Origin: a candidate division KSB1 bacterium
GTDB lineage: Bacteria > Zhuqueibacterota > Zhuqueibacteria > JANLFK01 > Oleimicrobiaceae
Assembly (NCBI GenBank): GCA_024655945.1
Contig: JANLFK010000008.1
Location: forward strand, 89,718-153,717
Direction of reading: 5' to 3'
DNA: 64,000 nt
Shown: positions 25,262-34,258 of the stretch, one piece after another
Layout of the letters: each line of letters starts with the position of its first letter
Position numbering within the stretch: position 1 is the stretch's first letter
Position numbers and translations under genes: made by a program
Notes under the pieces: model-generated
Told to the model about the DNA's origin: nothing
The model's database searches: none
Seen by the model: the letters and a program-made list of their open reading frames with translations, nothing else

Positions 25262-26418
25262 AGCTCTCCAAACAGAGACAGGTGCTCCGCTCTGTCCGGC
25301 GCTGTCTTTGGAATGACCGCTTCCGCAAGGGAAATCCCTCCTTCCATGAGGTCCCGGATGTCCTGGAAGTCGCCCGCGGGCTTCACCTCGGTGCCGTCCG
25401 GACCCGGGCAGAGAAGCAACACCTCGTCCAGTGCTATCCCATCGTCTCTCAACAGGTCACTGCAATGAGTGCTCACAATGATCTGTCTGCCGGTCCTCCG
25501 CTGCATCCGGGCAAACATCTGGGGAACATACCGCACCACCTCGGGGTGGAGTGAGAGCTCTGGCTCCTCCAAAAGCAGCGGGCCGGTGCCAGCCATGATT
25601 GCCCATAGCAGGCCCATGAGGCGTAAGGTTCCGTCGGAAAACTGCTCCTCCGTCTGCCAGGCCCCCTGCGGGCGCCAGTGCTCATACTTGCCCCGCAGGT
25701 GGGGCGTGCCGCGGGCGTCGCGCCACAGGTCAATCTCAGCAAGCTGCGGCACTGCAACCCGGAGCGTCTCCTTGATGCGCCGCAGCCGCGCGCTTCGCGT
25801 CTTTTCTTGCGTCTTCGCGATGGTCTCGAGAAAGTCGCCCCCAAATGGGTCATTTGCACGGCCCACGGAGCGGTCTGGCTCCCTCACAAGCTGCGGCACG
25901 ATGTGAAGGTACCGGACCGACTCAAAAAACGACACCAGTTCGCGAAATGGCCGGTTCACATTCACTTGCTCAAGGTGGGTTTGGGTGAGAAGTTCAGGGT
26001 CCTCAATGTCCTCCTGGTTGGGACGGTCGAGAAGGACTCCTACGTGGCACCTCACCCTTTCCCTCCTGATGATTGGCCGCTGTTTGTTCTCCTGGTTGAA
26101 CACCAGTTCGTATTCCCATGGCGGTGCCGATGGCCCAGATGCCACAGTGACCCGCACCTCAATGGCCGAATAACGTCGAGCCGCCAGGCACCTTAGGGCG
26201 CTGACACCACCGCGGCGGCGGATTGCCTCTTGAAAGCCGCCGCCAGGCGTAGCAAGGTCGCGCAGAAACCGAAAGACGTCGAGGAAGTGCGACTTGCCCG
26301 AAGCATTGGGGCCGACCAAGAATACCCGTTCTTGGAGAGGGACATTGATGTGGGCAAAATTCTTCCAGTTCCGAAGCTCGAGGCTGGAGAACAAAGGAGT
26401 GCGAGTCTTCTCACGCAT
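25258..26418 (-). CDS. AAA15-type (OLD/RecF-like) ATPase, partner of the TOPRIM protein
   Basis: A 386-aa SMC-like ATPase: LELRNWKNFAHINVPLQERVFLVGPNASGKSHFLD carries Walker A (residues 36-43), a signature-like EEQFSDGTLRLMGLLWAIM (about 256-274), Walker B GPLLLEEPELSLHPEVV (about 279-294) and a switch His in IIVSTHCSDLL. The zinc hook or long coiled coil of SbcC is absent. AAA15 ATPases in two-gene operons with a TOPRIM or nuclease protein recur in phage-defence systems such as PARIS and AbiL. Here the second gene overlaps by 4 nt. A defence role is inference. No obvious promoter was found in the 200 bp upstream. Confidence 0.85.
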   Translation of the reverse strand: MREKTRTPLFSSLELRNWKNFAHINVPLQERVFLVGPNASGKSHFLDVFRFLRDLATPGGGFQEAIRRRGGVSALRCLAARRYSAIEVRVTVASGPSAPPWEYELVFNQENKQRPIIRRERVRCHVGVLLDRPNQEDIEDPELLTQTHLEQVNVNRPFRELVSFFESVRYLHIVPQLVREPDRSVGRANDPFGGDFLETIAKTQEKTRSARLRRIKETLRVAVPQLAEIDLWRDARGTPHLRGKYEHWRPQGAWQTEEQFSDGTLRLMGLLWAIMAGTGPLLLEEPELSLHPEVVRYVPQMFARMQRRTGRQIIVSTHCSDLLRDDGIALDEVLLLCPGPDGTEVKPAGDFQDIRDLMEGGISLAEAVIPKTAPDRAEHLSLFGEL

Positions 26419-26622
26419 AATGAGCGGCCTCCCTATGCTTCTTGCTTAGCCCACCTTGCTCTTGCGATCGCTGCTACGGAGAGGGCCATATGCATCGATC
26501 CTTTCTGCATGGTGCGCGACTATTGCGGGGGCCAGCGTCAGCACACCTAATGTCCCCATGCGCTCGACCGAGCATTTGGTTGTCAAGGCCTTTCGGTTTC
26601 GTTTTTCCCACACTCGACGTTT

Positions 26623-28287
26623 CTATTCCCCCCGTGAGGCCGCTGCCCTGAGGCGGCGGAGCACCTTCATGGTGTCGTTCACCCCGCGGCCAAAGTAGTC
26701 GTGCAGCCGCACGTATTCCGCGTACAGTTGGGCGTAGATTGCATGGTGGGCAGGCACCGGCCGGTAGACGGTCTCCTTCTGCTTGGCCATGCGCCTTGTC
26801 GCTTCGGCAAAGTCGTCAAAGCCGCCGGCGGCGCGACCGGCGGCAATCGCCCCGATGATGGCCGCCCCTAACGCTGTGGCCTGGGCCGAGGCGGCGAGGC
26901 GGATCTCCCGCCCGGTCACGTCCGCATAGATCTGCATGAGCATTGGGCTCTTGTCGGCAATTCCCCCGCAGGCATAAAGCTCCTGCACGGGTATGCCTTG
27001 CTCTTCGTGGTTGTCGACGATCTTTTTGGTACCGAACGCCGTCGCCTCCACCAAGGCGCGGTAGACCTCCTCTGGTTTGCTGGCTAAGGTGAAGCCGACG
27101 ATGAGCCCAGACAGCTCCGCGTCCATGAGGATGGAGCGGTTGCCATTCCACCAGTCCAGCGCCAACAGGCCGCTTTGCCCAGGGCGGAGGCGTGCAGCCC
27201 GCTGCTCCAGCACCTTGTAGGGATCAAGACCGTTGCGCGTGGCTTCTTCGTGGAGCTCTACCGGCAGGTGCTGGCGCACGTACCAGGCGAAGATGTCGCC
27301 CACGGCTGCCTGGCCAGATTCGTAGCCCACGTATCCGGGTACGATGCCGTCTTCCACTATGCCTGCGATGCCCGTGGCAGTCACTTTGGGCCCCAGCACC
27401 ATGTGGCAGGTGGAAGTGCCCAGGACCAGCACCATCTTTCCCGGCTCCGCCACGCCGGTGCCGAGCACCGCGGAGTGGGCATCGATGATGGCCACGCCCA
27501 CAGGGGTGCCTGCGCGCAAGCCGAGACGCTGGGCCACTTCGGCGCGCGTGCCCACCGGGTAGATGCTGGTGCTCAGCTTGTCAGCAACCACGTCTCTGAA
27601 GCGGGAATCCAAGGCGGCGAAAAAGTCCGGCGAAGGATAGCCTGCCTGCTTGTCCCAAAGGGCCTTGTAGCCCGCCTGACAGGCGCTCCGTTTTTCCTCG
27701 CCCGTGAGGTACCACACCAGCCAGTCGCCGCCCTCGATGATGCGGGATGCGGCCTGGTACACCTCCGGCGCCTCGCGCAGCATCTGCAGCGCCTTTGGGA
27801 AGAGCCATTCAGAAGCGATCTTGCCGCCGTAGCGAGCCAGGAAAGATTCTCCCCGCTGCGCGGCCAGGTGATTGATCTCGTCTGCCTCAGGCTGGGCAGC
27901 GTGATGCTTCCAGAGTTTGGGCCAGGCATGGGGTTGCACGGCAAAGGCTTCCGTCAGGCAGGGAGGAGTGCCGTTAGCAGTGGTGGGCAGCACCGTGCAA
28001 GAAGTAAAGTCGACGCCAATTCCCACCACCTGCTCCGCTTCGACCCTTGCCTCCCGGATGGCGTGCGGCACGATGTGCGCCAGGGCGTGCAGCCAATCCC
28101 CTGGGTGTCGCACTGCCCACTCGTCGCCCAATTTCACGCCGGACTCGGGGAGCTCCTCAGTGATGACCCCGTGGGGATACTGCGCGACTGCGGTGGCGAG
28201 CTCCTCCCCGGAAGAGAGATCGACCACCACCGCGCGTGCCGATTCGGTGCCAAAGTCAAGCCCCAGGCTCACCAGCCTTCTGTCCAT
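26623..28287 (-). CDS. araB: Ribulokinase (FGGY family)
   Basis: A 554-aa sugar kinase: SLGLDFGTESARAVVVDL (phosphate-1 motif), VVGIGVDFTSCTVLPT (the ribulokinase-specific GxDFTSxT), the FGGY-type WNGNRSILMDAELSG stretch and a C-terminal ACGGIADKSPMLMQIYADVTGREI adenosine motif. Length and motifs match AraB, which phosphorylates L-ribulose in arabinose breakdown. No araA or araD is in the window. It starts 30 nt after the phosphofructokinase stop and is probably co-transcribed with it. Confidence 0.94.
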   Translation of the reverse strand: MDRRLVSLGLDFGTESARAVVVDLSSGEELATAVAQYPHGVITEELPESGVKLGDEWAVRHPGDWLHALAHIVPHAIREARVEAEQVVGIGVDFTSCTVLPTTANGTPPCLTEAFAVQPHAWPKLWKHHAAQPEADEINHLAAQRGESFLARYGGKIASEWLFPKALQMLREAPEVYQAASRIIEGGDWLVWYLTGEEKRSACQAGYKALWDKQAGYPSPDFFAALDSRFRDVVADKLSTSIYPVGTRAEVAQRLGLRAGTPVGVAIIDAHSAVLGTGVAEPGKMVLVLGTSTCHMVLGPKVTATGIAGIVEDGIVPGYVGYESGQAAVGDIFAWYVRQHLPVELHEEATRNGLDPYKVLEQRAARLRPGQSGLLALDWWNGNRSILMDAELSGLIVGFTLASKPEEVYRALVEATAFGTKKIVDNHEEQGIPVQELYACGGIADKSPMLMQIYADVTGREIRLAASAQATALGAAIIGAIAAGRAAGGFDDFAEATRRMAKQKETVYRPVPAHHAIYAQLYAEYVRLHDYFGRGVNDTMKVLRRLRAAASRGE

Positions 28288-28317
28288 GCGTCTCTCCTGA
28301 CGGGTTGTGGTGCGGGA

Positions 28318-29412
28318 TCAATCGCCCAGGCAGCTGCCGACACTGCGCGCCACGGCAATCAATGGCGAGTCCAAGGGGACTTTGCGGGTCTTGCCTCCCA
28401 CCTCCTTAATGGGCACGTGCTTCAGCTCGCCACCCTGGATGCCCACCATGTGGCCAAAGTTGCCGTTCACCACCATCCTCACCGCTTCGACGCCGAAGCG
28501 CGTGGCGAGGATGCGGTCGTAGGCAGTCGGCACGCCGCCCCGCAGCAGGTGCCCCAACACCGTAACCCGCGTCTCCACTTTGGTGCGTTGCTCGATATCT
28601 TTGGCCACCACGCTGCCGATGCCGCCCAAGCGGATCTTGTCCGGGCTCCCTTCGATCAGCTCGCGCACCACCATCTTGCCCCCTTTGGGGGCCGCCGCTT
28701 CTGCGACCACGAGAATGCTGAAACGGCTCCCGCGGAAGTTGCGCTCTTTCACTCGTTCGCAGACGATATCGATATCGTACGGGATTTCCGGGATGAGGAT
28801 GATGTCGCCACCCCCGGCGATGCCGATGGTTAGGGCCAACCAGCCGGCATAGCGGCCCATCACTTCCACGACCATCACGCGGTGGTGCGACTGAGCAGTG
28901 GTGTGCAGGCGGTCAATGGCTTCGGTACCTGTGGCCACCGCCGAATCGAAGCCAAAGGTCACGTCCGTGCCGTACAGGTCGTTGTCGATCGTCTTCGGCA
29001 CTCCGACCACCGGCAGGCCCTTGTCCATCATGCGTGCCGCTGCTGCCATGGTGCCGTCCCCGCCGATGCAGACCAGGGCATCCAATCCCAGGTTTTCGAA
29101 GTTGTGCATCGCCTGGTCGGAGCGGTCGCGATAGACCATCTTGCCGCCTTCGAGCATCGGGTAGTTGAAGGGGTCGGCCCGGTTGGAGGTGCCAAGGATG
29201 GTGCCGCCCCTGGTCAGGATGCCGGAAACCGCTGCATAGTCCAGGTCCATATAGCGGTTCTCGAGCAGACCTTCGAACCCATCCACGAAGCCCACCACTT
29301 CCATGTCGTATTCCAGCAGCGCCGTCTTGGTCACCGCACGGATCACAGCATTGAGGCCGGGGCAATCGCCACCACCGGTCAGCACCGCCAGTCGCATCCG
29401 TTTCTTCGGCAT
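28318..29412 (-). CDS. pfkA: 6-phosphofructokinase
   Basis: A 364-aa protein from MPKKRMRLAV. Motifs: LTGGGDCPGLNAVIRAV (residues 11-27), CIGGDGTMAAAARM (GGDG at 117-120), VPKTIDNDL (Lys140, catalytic Asp in TIDND), MGRYAGWLAL and an EIPYDIDI region. A glycine after GGD favours ATP as donor, as in E. coli Gly104, while Lys in PKTIDND (where ATP enzymes usually have Gly) is the form found in PPi-dependent enzymes. That mix is known in 'group III' ATP-PFKs. It catalyses phosphorylation of fructose-6-phosphate in glycolysis. A strong promoter lies about 95 bp upstream. Confidence 0.96.
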   Translation of the reverse strand: MPKKRMRLAVLTGGGDCPGLNAVIRAVTKTALLEYDMEVVGFVDGFEGLLENRYMDLDYAAVSGILTRGGTILGTSNRADPFNYPMLEGGKMVYRDRSDQAMHNFENLGLDALVCIGGDGTMAAAARMMDKGLPVVGVPKTIDNDLYGTDVTFGFDSAVATGTEAIDRLHTTAQSHHRVMVVEVMGRYAGWLALTIGIAGGGDIILIPEIPYDIDIVCERVKERNFRGSRFSILVVAEAAAPKGGKMVVRELIEGSPDKIRLGGIGSVVAKDIEQRTKVETRVTVLGHLLRGGVPTAYDRILATRFGVEAVRMVVNGNFGHMVGIQGGELKHVPIKEVGGKTRKVPLDSPLIAVARSVGSCLGD

Positions 29413-29506
29413 CTTCCTCTCCTCCACGTCCTCAAGTTCGGTGCAGGTGCACGGATCCCTTTCACGTCGTCCAGCGATCTGGCTCCGAGTAACTGGACGC
29501 CGCGAA

Positions 29507-29535
29507 AATATACACAGTTACGGCCCCAATATCAA
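29507..29535 (-). promoter_or_regulatory. Sigma-70-type promoter for pfkA-araB
   Basis: TTGATA (29535-29530), 17 bp, TATATT (29512-29507) on the minus strand. Transcription would start near 29500, about 88 nt before the ATG. The roughly 200 bp further right, up to the end of the GH16 gene, hold no gene and no clear terminator. Confidence 0.7.
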
Positions 29536-29742
29536 GGAAGAAATGCCCGCGGCTGGAGGCGGCTTGAAGCGGAGGAGTCCGGAGCCTTGTGATTGGGATT
29601 CGCCCCATTCCCACGCCCGCACGCCGACTCCGAACAGTAGGAAGGTGAGCGAGGGCGCCAGGCTGGAGGAGCGGCTGCCAAGCATCTTGGTAGTGAGGAG
29701 TTGGGCCCGCAGGCCGCGGTCAGCGGGAAAAACGGAGGATGG

Positions 29743-31551
29743 TCACCTGCTGACAGTAAACTTCTTGAGGATGGCGCTGCGGGGCGTCTCCACCCGCAGG
29801 AAGTAGATGCCGCTGGGCAAGGGGTATCCTTGGCTCCCAAGGCCGTCCCAGCTGAAAATGTGGAGGCCGGGCGCCTGTTCGCCTGCAAACAACTGGCGGA
29901 CCACTCTGCCGAGAGGGTCATAGACCGACAGGCGCACCTGCCCTGGTGCGGGAAGGGCGTAGCGGATTGCCGCCGGTGGCACAAGCGGGTTCGGGTAGAG
30001 CTGGCAAGAAAGCCCGTCAGCTGGCACATAGCTCTGTCCGGGTCCAACAGCGGAGGAGGCCTCCTCCACGATCAGCCCGCACAGCAGGGTAGAGTCGCGG
30101 CCGGCAGCAAAGTGGACATCCAGGACGCCATCGGTCACCGGCACCTGGTCGGCCACCAGTTGGAAGGCGACGCCGTTGCCGGCCTGCGCGGCCAGGTCCA
30201 AGTCGCGAGCAACGCTGCGCCCTTCGACTACCACATCGAAGCGGCGCTGCCCTGGAGCCGTCAGGCGCGTCTCCGCGAAGAGCAAGGTGACGCGGTAGTT
30301 GCCGGGCTGCAGCCGCACCATGTAGCGCACCAGGCCACGGCGCTGCGCACGATAGACCGCAGGCACCTCGGTCTGGGCAATTGGCACAGAAGCTGGCTCC
30401 TGCACCTTTTTGCCATCGGCGTAGCCATACTCGCTGCGCTCGTTCCACCCCTGGTCGGGCAGAAAGTCTCCGAAGGCATCCCCGCCCACGTTTACCTTTA
30501 ACGGCAGGGTAAGTGGCGTGGCAAAGATGAGGTTGACTACCTGGCCGGTGAGCCTATTGGGCTGCGGCGCCCGATCCTTGATCCCCATGACTACCAGAGT
30601 GCCCGTGCTGTTTTCGAGCCCATGCGCCTCGAGGGTGACGGTACGGAGATCTTCGCCGAGCGAGGCGCGGGAGATGGTGGCCCCTGGGACGAGAAAATTC
30701 CCCACCCTTTCGGCACTTTCCCTGTCCACCTCTTCACAGAAGCGGACCAGGACTCTTTCCCTTTCTGCCCTGGCCCAGAGGACCGCGGGTGGCTTGTTGT
30801 CCACATACCCAAGGTTGACCGGATCGGTGAGACAGAGAATCATTAGGCCGTCCTTGAAGACCACATTCTCCGGCACAAAGTCGCAGTCGTTACCAGGAAA
30901 GGTATGGGTGGCCTTCTCCCACCTGGTCTGGTCCCAAGCGTCAAAGTGGTCCGTCCACTGATGCGTAAAATTGTGGTCAGTGCCGGTGTCGCCGACGCCC
31001 GGCGTGTAAGAGGCGTAGCTGACATAATCGTAGAAGGCAAAGCGGGGCAGGATAGAATCCGACCATGGTCCCACCCAATCGTGGTATGCCGGATTCCAGA
31101 TGTTCATCATGATCTTCTGAGGTCGGCGCAAGGTGAGCACATGTTCCTCGGTCTGCCGATACACTTCTTCTCCATCCACAAACCAGGCCACATACTCCGG
31201 CGTCCACTCGATGGCATAGACATGAAAGTCCACATGCGGGTTGAAGGGCACCCACTGGTGGCGGAGGTGAATCATCTGCCGCGGGGTGATGGTAGTAATT
31301 TGCACGTCGTCTGTGTACCGGCCATGGATTTCGATGTCGATCTCGTTCCAGCTCACCGTCGGGTCGATGTCGTTGTAGGTGAAAAAGGTGGAGACGTGGC
31401 CCTCGCCTGCAGAGGCTTTGTAGCACACCTCAAAGCGGCCGTACAGATACGACTCTCGCGTGCGCAGCTCGGCCCCTTTGTAGTTCTTGGCAGTGCTCGG
31501 TGCTACAAACAAGGCCACAAGAATGACGGAACAGGAAACTGTCCACTTCAT
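29743..31551 (-). CDS. Circularly permuted GH16 beta-glucanase (lichenase type) with malectin and sorting domains
   Basis: A 602-aa secreted enzyme; the ATG at MKWTVSCSVI gives a signal peptide. The GH16 halves are in swapped order: the catalytic half comes first (YKGAELRTRESYLYGRFEV, then NEIDIEIHG with Glu70, Asp72 and Glu74), followed at about 195-245 by the part that normally starts the domain (HFDAWDQTRWEKATHTF..., FVPENVVFKDGLMILCLT). This is the arrangement of Fibrobacter succinogenes 1,3-1,4-beta-glucanase. An Ig-like domain (about 255-345), a malectin domain (about 355-495) and a type A sorting domain (LYPNPLVPPAAIRYALP to SGIYFLRVE) follow. The predicted substrate is mixed-linkage beta-glucan. 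It is last in the PorV operon. Confidence 0.93.
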   Translation of the reverse strand: MKWTVSCSVILVALFVAPSTAKNYKGAELRTRESYLYGRFEVCYKASAGEGHVSTFFTYNDIDPTVSWNEIDIEIHGRYTDDVQITTITPRQMIHLRHQWVPFNPHVDFHVYAIEWTPEYVAWFVDGEEVYRQTEEHVLTLRRPQKIMMNIWNPAYHDWVGPWSDSILPRFAFYDYVSYASYTPGVGDTGTDHNFTHQWTDHFDAWDQTRWEKATHTFPGNDCDFVPENVVFKDGLMILCLTDPVNLGYVDNKPPAVLWARAERERVLVRFCEEVDRESAERVGNFLVPGATISRASLGEDLRTVTLEAHGLENSTGTLVVMGIKDRAPQPNRLTGQVVNLIFATPLTLPLKVNVGGDAFGDFLPDQGWNERSEYGYADGKKVQEPASVPIAQTEVPAVYRAQRRGLVRYMVRLQPGNYRVTLLFAETRLTAPGQRRFDVVVEGRSVARDLDLAAQAGNGVAFQLVADQVPVTDGVLDVHFAAGRDSTLLCGLIVEEASSAVGPGQSYVPADGLSCQLYPNPLVPPAAIRYALPAPGQVRLSVYDPLGRVVRQLFAGEQAPGLHIFSWDGLGSQGYPLPSGIYFLRVETPRSAILKKFTVSR

Positions 31552-31593
31552 GGCAGGTCCTCTTGTCCACACACCGGCAGAAAGGGGAAGGCG

Positions 31594-33156
31594 TTACCCT
31601 CCCATCTTGTGCCCGTAGTCGAGAGGGTGGACTGTGGTGAGCAGCGGGAACATGGGTACCAGCACCGGGTACGGCGCCCCTCGTTGCAGCACTAACATGT
31701 CCAGACGCGTGAGTTTCAGGCGCTCGAAACGGTCCGTGTCGATCTCAATCTGGTCGCTGTACTTCTTTTGCAGTTCTCGCACGTAGGGGTTGAGGTGTTG
31801 TTCGATCACCGCCACATCGACCCGCGACAGGTCACCTTCCTGGCCTCGGGCCCGGAGGAAGAGGTTGCGCTGATAGAGGGCCAGAATGTGGTCTTGCCAC
31901 ATCTGCACGTTGCGCTGCACAGGAAGGGCCCTGTCATATCCCCGCTTGTAAGCTTCCTGGGCAATGTACTTGTCGCGGATGAGGTCAGCGATGGCCAGGC
32001 GCAGCTGGGCAGGAAACTCGCCTTTCTTGATGTGCCGGGTGCGGAACACCAGCGGATGCGCGTCCAGCTCCTTTTCCAAGTCCGCCACGGTCCATGTCGT
32101 GCCATCGATGCGCAGCAGCGGCATGGTGCGCAGCTGCGCGATGTCGTCGCCCAACCGGTCCACGACCAGCTCTTCGTCTCCCTGTTGCCAGAAGCCCCGA
32201 TTGAAGGCTTGCCTCTTCTCCTGTGGCGACGCCAAGAAGAGCGGAGCCAAGGTGGCGGCCAAACGGTAGAAGGTGTCCTCCACCAACACCATCTTCTTGC
32301 CGCGCATGGCCTTCTGGACGAACTGCAGGTACGCCTGCTCGGCGCGTTCCTGGCGGACTGCCTCCTCCACATCGCTCCACTGCTGGCGCATCTGGGTGTC
32401 CGAGAGGAGCAGTGCCTGCTTCCACCCCTGCACTTGCATCACGGTGTACAGAGTGTCGTCGATACGCACCGGCCCGACGACGTCTCCCTGGACGAAAGGC
32501 TTCGAAAAGAGCGCCCGCTTGATGGCTTCGTGTTCGGCGCGGCTCCAGGCCACTTCGCGCTCGGGTATCAGGCCAACACCTCCCACCAAGGGGAAACCCG
32601 CGGCGAATGACCGACCCGCGGAAAAGTGCTCGCGCAGCAGCTGAGCCAGGCTGTCGCCACTGAAGGTGTAGTAGGCCACGCGATAGGTACGCGTGGATGC
32701 CTGGAAACGTGGCGCAACGTCCTTTCGTTTCAGCCTGATTTGCGCGTAAAAGTCGCGATAGAACAACCACTGCCGCATGGCCTGCTCCTGGCGGCCGCGC
32801 AGATAGGCGCGAAACTGGGCGTTGTTGGCGAGCTCATTCTCTGCCCCGGCCTCCATGGCGAGCAGCTTTTCGGCAATCAGGGTGTTCAGGACGATCTTGC
32901 GGTGCACGTAACTGTCGCCCCGGCAGTACGGGGGACGTGGTGTGTACTCGGCACGGCGGAGAAACTCATCCACCGTGATCACGCGCTCGCCCACGCGCGC
33001 CAGCGGCACCTCAGCGGGCAATTCAGGCTGCTTGTGGCAGGCGAGAATGACGAGCGCCCCCGCAAGCAGGGCAAGCGACGCGCTTACCAGCCAAGGCCGC
33101 GGAGGCGGAATTGCAGGGCCGCTCTGGTCAGCCTTTCTGCGCATGGCAAAGTTCAA
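31594..33156 (-). CDS. SurA-like chaperone lipoprotein without clear PPIase domain
   Basis: A 520-aa lipoprotein. The start is taken as TTG because AGGAG lies 7 nt before it, and its TTGA overlaps the PorV stop; the next ATG (33144) has no such site. Signal and lipobox: LLAGALVILAC. A SurA_N-like segment follows (LARVGERVITVDEFLRRAEYTPRPPYCRGDSYVHRKIVLNTLIAEKLLAMEA). The rest is helical, with one degenerate parvulin-like region (VAYYTFSGDSLAQLLREHF...GDVVGPVRIDDTLYTVMQVQGW). The position between PorV and a sorting-domain enzyme suggests it helps assemble outer-membrane or secreted proteins of this locus. That role is inferred. Confidence 0.75.
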   Translation of the reverse strand: MNFAMRRKADQSGPAIPPPRPWLVSASLALLAGALVILACHKQPELPAEVPLARVGERVITVDEFLRRAEYTPRPPYCRGDSYVHRKIVLNTLIAEKLLAMEAGAENELANNAQFRAYLRGRQEQAMRQWLFYRDFYAQIRLKRKDVAPRFQASTRTYRVAYYTFSGDSLAQLLREHFSAGRSFAAGFPLVGGVGLIPEREVAWSRAEHEAIKRALFSKPFVQGDVVGPVRIDDTLYTVMQVQGWKQALLLSDTQMRQQWSDVEEAVRQERAEQAYLQFVQKAMRGKKMVLVEDTFYRLAATLAPLFLASPQEKRQAFNRGFWQQGDEELVVDRLGDDIAQLRTMPLLRIDGTTWTVADLEKELDAHPLVFRTRHIKKGEFPAQLRLAIADLIRDKYIAQEAYKRGYDRALPVQRNVQMWQDHILALYQRNLFLRARGQEGDLSRVDVAVIEQHLNPYVRELQKKYSDQIEIDTDRFERLKLTRLDMLVLQRGAPYPVLVPMFPLLTTVHPLDYGHKMGG

Positions 33157-34223
33157 AACAGGACTCCTATGGTGTACGCATGCACCTTGCCGAGGATGCC
33201 CAGGCCCCGGTAGGCGTACTCAAGCTTGAGCGCCGTGTTGTGCATCATGTAGATGGTGGCGCCGCCACCAAGGGCCAGACCGTATTCCGAGTCCTCCATG
33301 AACAGCGCCTTGTAGCCGGCACGAAGGAAGAAGGAGCCTGTTGCCGGCAGGATCCATTGATATTGCGCCCCCACATTCACCGACTCGCTGTTGTTGTTGG
33401 GATGCAGAGCGTCGATTGCCAAGGTCAAACGGTGACGCTCCCGCACCACGGGATTGACGGCGACGCCAATCCTGAAGAGCAGGGGCAACTCCCAGGACTC
33501 CAAGCGGAACTGGCCGCGCACGTCCCGGTAGTTGCCTTGCTCCAGCGGCAGGATGTCGATGGGCTGCAACAGGTCCATGCCGTCGTAGCGCATCTTGGTG
33601 CCAAAGTTAGCGAGGCTCATGCCGATGCTCATGCCGTCGGAGCGCTCGCCCGTCGGCGAGAAAAAGTGGGTCTGCACCAGCACGCCCAGATCGGCAGCCA
33701 CGGCGTAGGCGCCCACGTGCCAGATTTGGGAAGAGACGTACTTTGCGGAGGCGCCAAATGAGAACCACTGCGCCAGGCGCCGCGAATAGGAAAAGGCGAA
33801 GGCAAAATCAGTGGCGCTGAACGTTTCGCCTGTCCCCTCCTGGCTGGCTACAGTGGTGACCTCCATTTCGCCGTAGCCGGTGTGGTAAAGGCTCAGGGCA
33901 AAGGTTCCAAGGCGAGGCAACACCAAACCAACGGCCGCGGCCGAGGTGTTGATGTCCAAAAGCCACGGCTGATAGGTGAACTGTGCCTCGCTGCGCGTCA
34001 TGTAGCCCAGCCCGGCTGGGTTCCAGTAGGTGGCCGAAAGGTCGTTGGCGACGCCCACGTAGGCATCGCCCATGGCGGCCCCGGCGCAGCCGAAGCCTAT
34101 CTCCAAGAAATTGGCGGCCGTGGTCCCCGCCCGGTGCGGTTTCTGACCGTAGGAGAGTGAGCTCCAGGCCAGACAGAGGACCGCCACCGCCGTCCCCACT
34201 CGCTGCCAAGTGCTGTTCATCAT
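33153..34223 (-). CDS. PorV/PorQ family outer-membrane protein
   Basis: A 356-aa barrel with a signal peptide after MMNSTWQRV (GAGGG upstream). The N-terminal motif TTAANFLEIGFGCAGAAMGDAYVGVANDLSATYWNPAGLGYM is the hallmark of PorV/PorQ proteins (gxGaraaaMGgAyvA...NPAgl). The remainder alternates strands (GTFALSLYHTGYGEMEVTTV, FSFGASAKYVSSQIW, LLFRIGVAVNPVV, LALGGGATIYMM). PorV is the outer-membrane shuttle of type IX secretion that hands cargo to the sorting machinery. The many C-terminal sorting domains encoded here fit that, though no core PorK/L/M/N gene is in the window. Confidence 0.9.
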   Translation of the reverse strand: MMNSTWQRVGTAVAVLCLAWSSLSYGQKPHRAGTTAANFLEIGFGCAGAAMGDAYVGVANDLSATYWNPAGLGYMTRSEAQFTYQPWLLDINTSAAAVGLVLPRLGTFALSLYHTGYGEMEVTTVASQEGTGETFSATDFAFAFSYSRRLAQWFSFGASAKYVSSQIWHVGAYAVAADLGVLVQTHFFSPTGERSDGMSIGMSLANFGTKMRYDGMDLLQPIDILPLEQGNYRDVRGQFRLESWELPLLFRIGVAVNPVVRERHRLTLAIDALHPNNNSESVNVGAQYQWILPATGSFFLRAGYKALFMEDSEYGLALGGGATIYMMHNTALKLEYAYRGLGILGKVHAYTIGVLF

Positions 34224-34258
34224 GTCGCCCTCATGTGTTAATTGGTCTTGCCCTTGGG

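Noticed and set aside
26419..26622. A TTGACA upstream of the AAA ATPase as its promoter
   Set aside because: At 17-bp spacing the -10 would be GCGCAT, which is not credible beside the other promoters in the window.
27175..28833. A 552-codon plus-strand open frame across the ribulokinase and phosphofructokinase genes
   Set aside because: It runs antisense to two unmistakable enzymes and crosses their gene boundary, and its translation has no recognisable domain.
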